Shown here: positions 23,238-32,135 of the stretch, piece after piece | How positions within the stretch are numbered: the first letter of the stretch is position 1 | Layout: every line of letters begins with the position of its first letter | Notes under the pieces: model-generated | Database searches by the model: none | What the model was told of the DNA's origin: nothing | Seen by the model: the letters and a program-made list of their open reading frames with translations, nothing else | Source of the DNA: Chitinophaga pinensis | GTDB taxonomy: Bacteria; Bacteroidota; Bacteroidia; Chitinophagales; Chitinophagaceae | NCBI GenBank assembly: GCA_902167325.1 | Contig: LR632930.1 | Span: 3,906,001 to 3,970,000 of the forward strand | Direction: 5' to 3' | Length of the DNA: 64,000 bases | Made by a program: the position numbers and the translations under genes

Positions 23238-25319
23238 ATGACCAAGAAAAAAGAAAAGAAACCGAAAACCAGCAGCCAGAAGAAGACCTATAAAGGTATC
23301 GTAGACGTCACCCGCTCAGGGATGGCATTTGTGGTAGTGGAAGGCCTGGAGAGTGATATAATGGTTAAACAGAAAAACCTCGGCTCTGCCCTCGATGGTG
23401 ATGAAGTACTCGTAGATGTGATCCATCAGGGTAAAAGCATGGGCCGGATGGAAGGGCATGTAACCGATGTACTCAAACGTAAAAAGACCGAATTCACCGG
23501 CACCATCCAGCTCAGTAAAACTTTCGCATTCCTCATCCCGGACAAAAGCACCGGACTTTCTGATATCTATATCCCCGAAAACTCCCTCAAAGGCGCTAAA
23601 GACGGCGACCGTGCCGTGGTAAAGATCGTGGCATGGGGCGAAAAGTCGCGTAAGCCTGTTGGCGAGATCGTAGAGATCCTCGATGCCACCAACACCAACG
23701 ACCTCGCCATGAAGGAGATACTCGTGGAAAGCGGTTTCCCCCTGCAGTGGCCTAAAGATGTGCTCGATGAACTGGCTGCCATGCCGGGAGCCGGTAACCT
23801 CAGCGCAAAAGACCGTGAAGGCCGTAAAGACTTCAGCAAGATCCTCACTTTTACCATTGACCCGGTAGATGCGCGCGACTTTGACGACGCCATTTCCATC
23901 CGCAGACTGAAGAACGGTCAGCTCGAAATAGGCGTCCACATTGCTGACGTAAGCCATTATGTACAGCCCAATACGGCACTGGATAAAGAAGCCGAGCACC
24001 GTGCCACATCAGTGTACCTGCCAGACCGTGTGCTGCCCATGCTGCCGGAAAAGATATCCAATGAGCTTTGCTCCCTGCGCCCGCACGAAGACCACCTGTG
24101 TTTTTCCTGTGTGTTCCAGATGGACGATAAAGCCAAAGTAAAACAATACTGGATGGGGCGTACCATCATCCACTCCCGCCACCGCTTTACTTACGAAGAG
24201 GTACAGGAAATTATCCAGACGGGAGAAGGCCCTTACTTCGAAGAGGTATTGTTGCTCGATAAGCTCTCCCAAACGCTGCGCGCCGCCCGTTTTAAAGACG
24301 GGGCCATCAACTTCTCCAGCCAGGAAGTCCGCTTTCAGCTGGATGAGAATGCCAAACCCGTAGGCGTGAAAATTAATCAGAGCGATGAATCGCACCAGCT
24401 GATCGAAGAGCTGATGCTGCTGGCGAACCGTACTGTGGCCGAATACGTGTCCAAACAAAAGGTAAATACCCATCCCGTTCCGTTCCCTTACCGGGTACAC
24501 GATACACCGGATGAAGAAAAAATGCACGTATTTGCCGTATTTGCAGGTAAATTCGGCTATAAATTCGATGCCACCAGCCCGGAAACCATCGCTACATCCT
24601 TCAACAAGATGCTTACGCTGGTAAAGGGTAAACCGGAACAGCATGTGCTGGAAACCCTTGGCATCCGTACCATGGCAAAGGCTGTGTATACTGCAGATAA
24701 CATCGGGCACTATGGACTGGGTTTCGAACATTATTGCCACTTTACCTCACCCATCCGCCGGTACCCGGACGTGTTGGTGCACCGTATCCTTGCACAGGTG
24801 CTGGCCGGTGAAGTGAAACCCGACAAGCAGCTGGAAAAACGCTGCAAACATTCGTCGGACATGGAGCGTAAAGCCATGGAAGCCGAAAGGGCCGCCAACA
24901 AGTACAAGCAGGTGGAATACATGCAGGACTTCATCGGTGAAACCTTTGAAGGCATCGTTTCCGGCGTTGCGCATTTTGGCTTCTGGGTAGAAACGGTGTT
25001 CGCGAAATGCGAAGGACTGGTTAGTGTTCACGGTCTGCGTGAAGATTATAAGCACTCCGAAACCGATTATGCCCTGGTTGGTCTGCGCACCGGCAAGCGC
25101 ATCCGGATAGGGGATAAGGTCACCATCCGCGTAGCAGCCGCCAGCCTCACCAAGCGGCAGCTGGATTATGATCTTGTGGAAGAAGGCGTAGATTTACCGC
25201 CTTTGAAGAAAGGAGTACGGAGTGACAGGATTGAAAGAGAGGACAGGAGCAAACGAAGCGACAGTAACAGAAAGACAGGCAAGCCGCCGCAACATAAATC
25301 AAGGAAGAAAAAGAAGTAA
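23238..25319 (+). CDS. rnr: Ribonuclease R
   Basis: 693 residues. A processive 3'-5' exoribonuclease able to unwind structured RNA. After a lysine-rich start come cold-shock domains (about 15-150), the RNB catalytic domain with TIDPVDARDFDDAIS carrying the Mg-binding aspartates, FTSPIRRYPDVLVHR near its end, and an S1 domain (GETFEGIVSGVAHFGFWVE). The C-terminus is short and basic. It follows lpxK by 24 bases and runs directly into the polyprenyl synthase gene. Confidence 0.95.
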   Translation: MTKKKEKKPKTSSQKKTYKGIVDVTRSGMAFVVVEGLESDIMVKQKNLGSALDGDEVLVDVIHQGKSMGRMEGHVTDVLKRKKTEFTGTIQLSKTFAFLIPDKSTGLSDIYIPENSLKGAKDGDRAVVKIVAWGEKSRKPVGEIVEILDATNTNDLAMKEILVESGFPLQWPKDVLDELAAMPGAGNLSAKDREGRKDFSKILTFTIDPVDARDFDDAISIRRLKNGQLEIGVHIADVSHYVQPNTALDKEAEHRATSVYLPDRVLPMLPEKISNELCSLRPHEDHLCFSCVFQMDDKAKVKQYWMGRTIIHSRHRFTYEEVQEIIQTGEGPYFEEVLLLDKLSQTLRAARFKDGAINFSSQEVRFQLDENAKPVGVKINQSDESHQLIEELMLLANRTVAEYVSKQKVNTHPVPFPYRVHDTPDEEKMHVFAVFAGKFGYKFDATSPETIATSFNKMLTLVKGKPEQHVLETLGIRTMAKAVYTADNIGHYGLGFEHYCHFTSPIRRYPDVLVHRILAQVLAGEVKPDKQLEKRCKHSSDMERKAMEAERAANKYKQVEYMQDFIGETFEGIVSGVAHFGFWVETVFAKCEGLVSVHGLREDYKHSETDYALVGLRTGKRIRIGDKVTIRVAAASLTKRQLDYDLVEEGVDLPPLKKGVRSDRIEREDRSKRSDSNRKTGKPPQHKSRKKKK

Positions 25320-25320
25320 G

Positions 25321-26292
25321 ATGCAATCATTCAAGGAATTATCAGCGCAATTCGAACAGCAGTTCAGTCAAAGACAGTTTCCCGACAGCCCTGCCAATCT
25401 TTATGATCCGGCCCAGTATATTCTGGGTATCGGCGGCAAGCGCATCCGGCCTGTGCTGTGCCTGCTGGGTAACGAACTTTTCGCCAACCTGGAGCAGGAT
25501 GCTTTCCACGCTGCCAATGCTGTGGAGTTGTTTCACAACTTCACGCTCATTCACGACGATATTATGGACAAGGCACCGCTCCGCAGGGGTATGCCTACCG
25601 TACATACCAAATACAGCGACTCCGCCGCCATCCTTGCCGGCGATGTAATGCTCATCCACAGCTATGACCATCTCAACAAGATCCAGGGCAAGTACCGGAC
25701 GAAGATCATCAACGTCTTTAACCGTGCCGCCCGCGAAGTGTGCGAAGGGCAGCAGCTGGATATGGATATGGAGCAAACCGCTCCCGGGCAGGTGAACTAC
25801 GAAGATTACGTGAACATGATCGCCCTGAAAACATCCGTACTGCTGGCAGCCAGCTTACAGATGGGCGCTATTTGCGGTGGTGGCAGCGATGGCAACCAGC
25901 AGCACCTGTATGAGTTCGGAAAGAACGTAGGCATTGCCTTCCAGATTCAGGACGATTACCTCGATGCTTTTGGCGACCCTGATAAGTTCGGCAAGCAGCA
26001 GGGGGGCGATATCCTTGTCAACAAAAAAACGTTCCTGCTGCTGAAAGCACTGGAAATGTGCAACCCTGCACAACGTGCAAAGCTGCATGAGCTGCTGAAA
26101 AGCAACCCGGATGATAAAGTGGCTTCCGTGCTGCAGATCTTCCGTGACTGTGAGGTGGATGCCTGGGCAGAAAAGGAAAAAGAGCGCTTCTCCCGCATTG
26201 CTTTTGAACATCTGGATGCGATAGCCGTGATATCAGGCCGGAAGCAATCCCTGCGCGATCTGGCTGATTTTCTGCTGGTCCGGCAACATTGA
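25321..26292 (+). CDS. Polyprenyl (trans-isoprenyl) diphosphate synthase
   Basis: 323 residues. Chain-elongating prenyl transferase with both aspartate-rich motifs: D79-D80-I-M-D83 and D211-D212-Y-L-D215. GGKRIRPVLCLLG and the basic LRRG after the first motif bind diphosphate. Product length (farnesyl, geranylgeranyl or the octaprenyl-type quinone tail) is not certain. The ATG is one base after the rnr stop; a longer in-frame start inside rnr is rejected. Confidence 0.92.
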   Translation: MQSFKELSAQFEQQFSQRQFPDSPANLYDPAQYILGIGGKRIRPVLCLLGNELFANLEQDAFHAANAVELFHNFTLIHDDIMDKAPLRRGMPTVHTKYSDSAAILAGDVMLIHSYDHLNKIQGKYRTKIINVFNRAAREVCEGQQLDMDMEQTAPGQVNYEDYVNMIALKTSVLLAASLQMGAICGGGSDGNQQHLYEFGKNVGIAFQIQDDYLDAFGDPDKFGKQQGGDILVNKKTFLLLKALEMCNPAQRAKLHELLKSNPDDKVASVLQIFRDCEVDAWAEKEKERFSRIAFEHLDAIAVISGRKQSLRDLADFLLVRQH

Positions 26293-26306
26293 GTTAGGAT
26301 TATTTT

Positions 26307-26314
26307 TATATTTG
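26307..26314 (+). promoter_or_regulatory. -7 element before the amino acid permease
   Basis: TATATTTG, an exact TAnnTTTG match, 62 bases upstream of the permease ATG and right before a stem-loop. The -33 element is not evident. Confidence 0.4.
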
Positions 26315-26347
26315 GCCGTTATTGACAGGTTTCCTGTCCATAACGGC
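26315..26347 (+). terminator. Long stem-loop between prenyl synthase and permease
   Basis: GCCGTTATTGACAGG, loop TTT, CCTGTCCATAACGGC: a 15-bp stem with one mismatch, followed by TTTCT. It may end the rnr-prenyl synthase transcript. Because a -7 element sits just upstream, it could also be the 5' leader structure of the permease mRNA. Confidence 0.5.
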
Positions 26348-26376
26348 TTTCTAATATCAACCCTTAAACGCAACAA

Positions 26377-28029
26377 ATGTCTAAATCGCTTTTCAGGAAA
26401 AAATCCCTGACCAGCATCCTCCATGAAGCGAAAGCCGGCGACGGCGACGTGCAAGCCTCGGGGCTGAGAAAGGTACTCACTGTTCGTGACCTCACGCTGA
26501 TGGGCGTGGCGGCCGTGATCGGTGCGGGGATCTTTTCCACCATCGGGCAGGCGGCTTTTAACGGAGGTCCTGCTGTTATTTTCCTGTTCCTTCTTACCGC
26601 CGTAACCTGCGGCTTCACCGCCCTGTGCTATGCAGAGTTTGCCTCAAGGGTGCCTGTGGCCGGGAGCGCCTATACCTATTCGTATGTAACTTTCGGAGAA
26701 ATGGCCGCCTGGATCATTGGCTGGGCCCTTATCCTCGAATACTCCATCGGCAACATCGTGGTCGCTATTTCGTGGAGCAGTTACTTCAATAACGTACTCG
26801 AAGGCATGGGCATTCACCTGCCCGACTGGCTGGCCACGGATTATAATACCGCCAAAGCCGCCTTCTTAACCAATCCCGCAACGGCCGAAGCCTGGAACAC
26901 CGCACCCTTCATCGGCAGCTGGCGCGTGATCCTCAACGTGCCCGCTTTCATCATCGTGATCCTCGTTACTATTCTAGCTTACGTTGGTATCCATGAGAGC
27001 AAGCGCAGCGCCAACTTCATGGTGGGCCTCAAAATTGTGGTGCTGCTGGCAGTGATCGCCATCGGTGTATTTCATATCAATACGGAAAACTGGCAACCCT
27101 TCATGCCGAAAGGCTTCGACGGGGTGCTGATGGGTGTTTCCGCCGTGTTCTTCGCCTATATCGGGTTCGATGCCATTTCCACCACGGCGGAGGAAAGCGC
27201 CAATCCACAGCGCGATATGCCACGGGCCATGATCTATTCCCTCATCATCTGTACCATCATTTACGTGATTGTAACGCTGGTGATCACCGGCATGGTGCAT
27301 TACAGTGAGTTCCAGCATGTGAGCGACCCCCTCGCATATGTGTTCGATAAACTGAACATGCGCACCATCGGCTACGTGATCTCCATCAGTGCCGTGATTG
27401 CCGCTACCAGCGTGATCCTCGTGTTCCAGATAGGGCAACCCCGTATCTGGATGAGCATGAGCCGCGACGGACTGCTGCCTAAAAAGTTCGCCAAAGTTCA
27501 CCCGAAGTTCCATACACCCGCTTTCTCCACCATCATCACCGGTGTGATCGTTGCCATCCCTTCCCTGTTCGTGGAAAGCGGTATCGTGACCGACCTTACC
27601 AGCATCGGCACCCTGTTCGCCTTCGTACTCGTTTGCGGTGGCGTACTGCTGCTGCCTAAAGCGGCGAAAGGGGAGAAGAAGTTTAACCTGCCTTACATCA
27701 ATGGCCTGTTTGTAGTGCCGGTGATTTTCGGCCTGTTTACCTGGTTCTTCTGGAGCCGCATCACCGAAAGCTTCAACGGTATCGCAGCACTGGACCACGA
27801 CCGTGTACTGTTCGTTATCTTCTATATCCTCTCAACGGTGATTACGCTCGTGACCATCTGGAAGCGTTTATCGCTGATACCGGTACTGGGAATGCTCTGC
27901 TGCCTCTATCTCATGATCGAGATACCTGTGCGCAGCTGGGTGGTTTTCTTCGGCTGGATGGCCGTGGGACTGGCCATTTATTTCATGTACGGTTACTGGA
28001 AAAGTAAACTGGCGGCTAAAAGCGCTTAA
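26377..28029 (+). CDS. APC superfamily amino acid permease
   Basis: 550 residues and twelve or more membrane helices. The opening LTVRDLTLMGVAAVIGAGIFSTIGQAAFNGGPAVIFLFLL is the cationic/APC family signature with the unwound GAGIF helix 1; FAYIGFDAISTTAEESANPQRDMPRAM is the conserved helix 6-7 region. It imports amino acids by proton symport or exchange at the inner membrane. The substrate is not known; the sequence resembles the CAT/YfnA-type group. The gene stands as its own unit with a terminator downstream. Confidence 0.92.
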   Translation: MSKSLFRKKSLTSILHEAKAGDGDVQASGLRKVLTVRDLTLMGVAAVIGAGIFSTIGQAAFNGGPAVIFLFLLTAVTCGFTALCYAEFASRVPVAGSAYTYSYVTFGEMAAWIIGWALILEYSIGNIVVAISWSSYFNNVLEGMGIHLPDWLATDYNTAKAAFLTNPATAEAWNTAPFIGSWRVILNVPAFIIVILVTILAYVGIHESKRSANFMVGLKIVVLLAVIAIGVFHINTENWQPFMPKGFDGVLMGVSAVFFAYIGFDAISTTAEESANPQRDMPRAMIYSLIICTIIYVIVTLVITGMVHYSEFQHVSDPLAYVFDKLNMRTIGYVISISAVIAATSVILVFQIGQPRIWMSMSRDGLLPKKFAKVHPKFHTPAFSTIITGVIVAIPSLFVESGIVTDLTSIGTLFAFVLVCGGVLLLPKAAKGEKKFNLPYINGLFVVPVIFGLFTWFFWSRITESFNGIAALDHDRVLFVIFYILSTVITLVTIWKRLSLIPVLGMLCCLYLMIEIPVRSWVVFFGWMAVGLAIYFMYGYWKSKLAAKSA

Positions 28030-28051
28030 CACACTGAAAAACAGATACCTG

Positions 28052-28082
28052 AAAAGGGCGGGCCATCGTGTCCGCCTTTTTT
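28052..28082 (+). terminator. Terminator of the permease gene
   Basis: GGCGG and CCGCC flanked by A-rich and T-rich arms, followed by a six-T run, 23 bases past the stop. Confidence 0.65.
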
Positions 28083-28124
28083 CGTAACTTCAGTACAGTT
28101 CTTTTCACCGCTAAAATTTTCGTT

Positions 28125-28574
28125 ATGAACCTCCTGCAACGTATAGAACGCTGGGGTGATACACATCATCCCAAATGGGTGGACGGTTTACGGATACTTT
28201 TAGGACTTTTGCTCATGTGGAAAGGTATTCAGTTCGTTGATAATATCGACTTGCTGAAAGCCCGGATAGCAGAGCAGCCCTTTTTGACCGCGGTATCGTT
28301 CTGGCTGGCTCACTACATTATTTTTGCCCACACCGTAGGCGGATTATTCATAGCACTGGGATTACTTACCCGCGTGGGCGTTATCGCCAACCTCCCTGTG
28401 CTGATCGGCGCGGTTTTCTTCGTAAACCTTACCCCTAATCTTTTCAATGTTTATCCGGAACTCAGCCTGTCTGTTGTAGTGCTGCTGGGCTTGTTGTTCT
28501 TCCTCGTGGAAGGCAGCGGAAGGGTTTCCGTGGATGAATATATGCGTACGCATCCGGAGAAAAGCGCCGCCTGA
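28125..28574 (+). CDS. DoxX family membrane protein
   Basis: 149 residues from ATG 28125 (MNLLQRIERWGD). Four hydrophobic helices: LRILLGLLLMWKGIQF, the middle pair from about 55 to 105, and LSVVVLLGLLFFLVEG. DoxX relatives are small membrane proteins tied to quinone or thiosulfate redox in some organisms, but most have no known role. An earlier in-frame start at 28068 falls within the terminator of the upstream gene and is rejected. Confidence 0.82.
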   Translation: MNLLQRIERWGDTHHPKWVDGLRILLGLLLMWKGIQFVDNIDLLKARIAEQPFLTAVSFWLAHYIIFAHTVGGLFIALGLLTRVGVIANLPVLIGAVFFVNLTPNLFNVYPELSLSVVVLLGLLFFLVEGSGRVSVDEYMRTHPEKSAA

Positions 28575-28604
28575 TTGCAGTTACCGCGTCTTTGCTTAAT
28601 TTTG
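28575..28604 (+). promoter_or_regulatory. Complete promoter before DUF2027-Smr
   Basis: TTG at 28575-28577, exactly 19 bases, then TAATTTTG at 28597-28604: a full match to the Bacteroidota consensus. The ATG is at 28611, 6 bases after the -7 element, so the transcript is leaderless or has a leader of one or two bases. Confidence 0.7.
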
Positions 28605-28610
28605 CCTGCT

Positions 28611-29630
28611 ATGAAATATACAGTAGGCGACAAGATTCTCTTGCTCCACTCTAAGGAAGAAGGCACAGTGCTGGATATCATCAACGATAAAATGGTGCTC
28701 GTTGAGGTAAGCGGCACCAAATTTCCCGTGTACCTCGATCAGATCGATTTCCCCTATTTCCACCGTTTTACCCAGAAACAGGCACCGCCTGCGCCTAAAA
28801 GGACGCCCGGTGAAGAAATAAAGAAGGAAAAGCCCCAGCCCCGCGCCAATAAGGCGGAAAGAGGCGTTTTCCTGACTATGCTGCCGGTATGGTCGCACGA
28901 CGGGTGGGATGATGTGGTGGATACCCTCAAGTTCCACCTCGTAAATGAAACCAACCGCGCTTACACTTACCGCTTCGAAATATGGCTGAAAGACGCACTG
29001 TTCCTCGAACTGAAACAGGAGATCCCCGCGCAGCATCATATTTACCTCGCAGATCTGAACTTCGACCAGCTGAATGATAAAGCCCGTTTCGAGTTCAAAT
29101 TCTCTCCTAAGGAAACGGATCTTACCCTCGCACCCACTTTGGATAAAATGTGGAAGCCGAAGGCTAAGCAAATGTTCCAGCAACTGGAAAAAGTGCGGGA
29201 AGAAGGGAAGGCCACCATCGAGTACGAGCTTTTCATCACTTACCCCAAGCGTCAGGAGACAGATACCTTCGGCTTCACGCCGCAGGAAAAGAAGAACCTC
29301 AACACCCTCACCGACATTCGCCAGCTGAAAAGCCCCGAGCGCCTCGATGCACGGTATGAGATCGATCTTCACATCGAACGGCTGTCAGACAACTGGAAGA
29401 GCCTCACCAACCTCGAGATCCTGGCTATTCAGCTGAATGAGTTCCAGCATTACCTCGATCTGGCCATTTCCCAGCGCCTGCACAGCATGATCATCATCCA
29501 CGGGGTAGGTACCGGCAAGCTGCGCGATGAGCTGCACGATATCCTGAAAACAGTACCGGAAGTGAAATTCTTCGTGAACCAGTACCATCCTTTCTACGGA
29601 TACGGGGCAACAGAGATATTTTTTAAGTAA
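28611..29630 (+). CDS. DUF2027 and Smr domain protein
   Basis: 339 residues. The N-terminal SH3-like part (KYTVGDKILLLHSKEEGTVLDIINDKMVLVEV, DUF2027) is followed by a linker with charged repeats (about 60-85), a beta-rich middle domain (about 85-215) and the C-terminal Smr domain (about 255-339) with the nuclease-like elements DLHIERL and IIHGVGTGKLRDELHDIL. Smr domains act as endonucleases or in ribosome-collision rescue in other lineages; MutS2 carries one. The role in this Bacteroidota family is not established. The ATG at 28611 follows a perfect promoter, so an earlier in-frame start at 28575 is excluded. Confidence 0.9.
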   Translation: MKYTVGDKILLLHSKEEGTVLDIINDKMVLVEVSGTKFPVYLDQIDFPYFHRFTQKQAPPAPKRTPGEEIKKEKPQPRANKAERGVFLTMLPVWSHDGWDDVVDTLKFHLVNETNRAYTYRFEIWLKDALFLELKQEIPAQHHIYLADLNFDQLNDKARFEFKFSPKETDLTLAPTLDKMWKPKAKQMFQQLEKVREEGKATIEYELFITYPKRQETDTFGFTPQEKKNLNTLTDIRQLKSPERLDARYEIDLHIERLSDNWKSLTNLEILAIQLNEFQHYLDLAISQRLHSMIIIHGVGTGKLRDELHDILKTVPEVKFFVNQYHPFYGYGATEIFFK

Positions 29631-29649
29631 TTTCGCGTTTCGTTTTTTA

Positions 29650-30026
29650 CGTCACCCGGCGCAGTGGTGCTGTCGTTCTTGCGAAAGCAGGGAAGGAAAG
29701 TCCGGACAGCGCAGGGCAACGCACCACCTAACGGGTGGGACGCCCAGCAATGGGTGTACAGAAAGTGCCACAGAGAATAACTGCCACGGAGCAATCCGGG
29801 GTAAAGGTGAAAACGTGGGGTAAGAGCCCACGCCGGTGGCGGGTAACCGTGGCCGGGGGTAAACCTTGCGTGCTGAAATGCCATGTATACGGTCGCTTGA
29901 AGGCGGCTCGCCTGATGACCGAGGGTAGGCAGATACAGGCACATAGTAATGTGTGTCGCAGATAAATGACAGCGGCGCCTGTTTACAGGCTGCACAGAAT
30001 CCGGCTTACAAACTCGCCGGGTGACG
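29650..30026 (+). ncRNA. rnpB: RNase P RNA, bacterial type A
   Basis: About 377 bases. The catalytic RNA of RNase P trims tRNA 5' leaders. The 5' and 3' ends pair as CGTCACCCGGC (29650-29660) with GCCGGGTGACG (30016-30026), forming helix P1. The conserved GGAAAGTCCGGAC lies near 29692-29706, and the 3' hallmark ACAGAATCCGGCTTAC is at about 29994-30009. A near -7 match TAATTTCG (29628-29635) lies upstream. Several open frames on both strands here are chance. A terminator follows. Confidence 0.95.
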
Positions 30027-30038
30027 TATTCACGAAAC

Positions 30039-30080
30039 AAAAAAAAGCGGGCGCATCCACAAGGGTGCGCCCGCTTTTCG
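30039..30080. terminator. Bidirectional terminator between rnpB and the S8 protease
   Basis: An A-run, AGCGGGCGCATCC paired with GGGTGCGCCCGCT, then TTTTCGTTT. It ends rnpB on the plus strand and, read the other way with its seven-T arm, the protease transcript. Confidence 0.85.
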
Positions 30081-30097
30081 TTTATGTCTTACCGGGA

Positions 30098-31768
30098 TCA
30101 GTCTTTTTTCAACTTCATCTTCGGGCTGTTCTTCTTATTCTCGCCTTTGGTTTTAGCCGCCAGCCTGAGGGCTTCGTATGCATTCACGATACCGCCTGAT
30201 CTGGAGAGTTCGGAGAATTCCACTTCTTCATCTTTGGAACCGGGTTTATTTACTTTCTCGCCATTGGGAACGGGTGTGGCAGATTTTTCGATGATCTGCT
30301 TCAGCTGCCGCGCGCTCAGGTCGGGGTAGTAGGAGAGGATCATGGCTGCGAGACCGGCCACCACGGGCGATGCCATGGAAGTACCGCTTGCACTGCCGTA
30401 TTTATCGCCGCCGGGTACGGTAGAGTAGATCTGCACACCGGGTGCGAACACGTCTACTTCCTTTTTGCCATAGTTGCTGAAACCTGCAATCTTGCTGCCG
30501 GTACGCCCGTTGCCGGATGCACCTACGGTGATCATGTTGTCTGCCTCTTTGCCGTCTTCAAATGTATCTTTCGGGTAGTTCTCGGTCTGGTCGTTATTGG
30601 CACCGTCGTTACCTGCGGCATGTACGAGCAGCACGCCTTTTTCCTGTGCGTAGCGGATGGCGTCATCTACCCACGCTTTCTGGGGTGAGAAGCCTTTGCC
30701 GAAGCTCATGTTGATGATCTGCGCGCCATTGTCTACCGCATAACGGATGCCCAGTGCCACGTCTTTATCACGCTCATCACCTTCCGGTACTACCTTAACG
30801 GTCATGATGCGAACGTTGTCGGCTACACCATCCATACCGGTGGAGTTGCCGCGTACGGCACCGATGATGCCGGATACGTGCGTACCGTGGAAGGCGAACT
30901 GACCCATCACGTCTGAGTTGCCGTAATAGCGGTCGTTGATATCGTTGAGGTTATCGCCCACAATGGTGCTGCGCTTATCGGTGGGTTCCGCGCCGGTTAC
31001 TTCTGCTTTCTTTTTCAGTTCTTTGACATACTCTGCCAGGTCGTTTTTCAGTCCCTGGTAGGTGGCGCCATCTTCGCCGGTGCTGCCGAGGAGGCGCAGG
31101 GCAAAGCCGCGAGCGAACATTACGTCGGAATCACCATTGCGCAGCGTATCGAGCTGTGCTTTGGAGAAATCGTTCGTTTTCAGGTATTCAGTAAGGACGC
31201 TCTCGCATTTCAGGAGGTTCTCCTGCACTTTGAGCATCATTTTGTAATCGGTTTTGGCCTGTGTGGAAGGCTTCTGGCTGCGGTCTTTCAGACGTGCCCA
31301 GTAAGCGTATTCCTTAGTACCGGGCTGCAGGGCAGAGTCCGGGTTGCCATAGAGGCGTTTGTAACGGTAGAACTCACGGGTGGCCTCATCGGAGTCTTCT
31401 TTGACGGAAGATCCGTCTTTGGCGCCGAGGAAGTTCCAGCCATAGATATCATCTACATACCCGTTGCCATCGTCGTCGATGTTATTACCGGGGATTTCTT
31501 TCGGATTTTTCCAGAGAATAGACCGGAGATCTTCATGCGTGGTGTCTACACCGGAGTCTATTACGGCAACGATGACGGTTTTACCGGATTTGCCTGCTAA
31601 GAGTTCGCGGTATGCTTTTTCTACACCGATACCATACAGGCTGTCGGCTCCGTAACTCAGCAACTGCCAGTTTTGGGGAACGGAGGATTTGGATTGTCCG
31701 TACCCGGGGGAAGAAATCAACATGGCTACACTTGCTCCAACGGCCAGGGCTCTGCAGATGCTTTTCAT
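30098..31768 (-). CDS. Secreted subtilisin-like (S8) serine protease with a long insertion
   Basis: About 557 residues from MKSICRALAV. Signal peptide to about residue 25 (SSPGYGQ). The catalytic triad is complete: Asp71 (AVIDSGVD), His294 (FHGTHVSG) and Ser464 (GTSMASP), with oxyanion Asn in AAGNDG. About 220 residues separate Asp71 and His294, against about 30 in subtilisin; the insert (about 90-285) is charged and helical and includes acidic NIDDDGNGYVDD, likely calcium-binding. No T9SS tail is seen; the C-terminus is Lys-rich. A TTG-started extension of 11 residues upstream is less likely. Probably periplasmic or secreted. Confidence 0.92.
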   Translation of the reverse strand: MKSICRALAVGASVAMLISSPGYGQSKSSVPQNWQLLSYGADSLYGIGVEKAYRELLAGKSGKTVIVAVIDSGVDTTHEDLRSILWKNPKEIPGNNIDDDGNGYVDDIYGWNFLGAKDGSSVKEDSDEATREFYRYKRLYGNPDSALQPGTKEYAYWARLKDRSQKPSTQAKTDYKMMLKVQENLLKCESVLTEYLKTNDFSKAQLDTLRNGDSDVMFARGFALRLLGSTGEDGATYQGLKNDLAEYVKELKKKAEVTGAEPTDKRSTIVGDNLNDINDRYYGNSDVMGQFAFHGTHVSGIIGAVRGNSTGMDGVADNVRIMTVKVVPEGDERDKDVALGIRYAVDNGAQIINMSFGKGFSPQKAWVDDAIRYAQEKGVLLVHAAGNDGANNDQTENYPKDTFEDGKEADNMITVGASGNGRTGSKIAGFSNYGKKEVDVFAPGVQIYSTVPGGDKYGSASGTSMASPVVAGLAAMILSYYPDLSARQLKQIIEKSATPVPNGEKVNKPGSKDEEVEFSELSRSGGIVNAYEALRLAAKTKGENKKNSPKMKLKKD

Positions 31769-31834
31769 TTTAGTATTCAATTTTTCCAGATTGGTTTGCA
31801 ATTCAAGTACCGCAATTCGTTAAAGATATTGTAA

Positions 31835-32002
31835 ATGCGTTATAACAGCTACCTCGATGTGGTGAGTGGCGCAGCAGGCGGACCATTGGTCGCACTTTTA
31901 CATGGTAATTACAAGCATCCGGCTTATCCAGCCCGGCCAATTCGTCACATGGATTATTCCTTTGGTCACATCTCCGGGAAAGCGGCGGAACAGACGCTGT
32001 AA
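31835..32002 (+). CDS. Possible 55-residue ORF, uncertain
   Basis: ATG at 31835 to TAA at 32002, MRYNSYLDVVSGAAGGP...GKAAEQTL. A stretch reading GGPLVALLHGNY faintly recalls the oxyanion strand of alpha/beta hydrolases, so it could be a gene remnant. No promoter or ribosome site is clear. The rest of the 31769-32135 gap shows nothing else I can name. Confidence 0.2.
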   Translation: MRYNSYLDVVSGAAGGPLVALLHGNYKHPAYPARPIRHMDYSFGHISGKAAEQTL

Positions 32003-32135
32003 TTTCACCCTATGCTTTTGACACAAAGGCGCAAAGATCTCCTTTTCGCTGAAATATGCATCCGTTTTAACATTTTCTTCACTAAAACACAAACGACTTT
32101 ATGTAAGGTCTTTTAATAAACCAAAAACATCCGCC

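Noticed and set aside
29594-30040. A 148-codon open frame on the minus strand, and others on the plus strand, across the rnpB locus
   Set aside because: The DNA carries the paired ends and conserved core of RNase P RNA; the frames are chance readings of a structured RNA gene.
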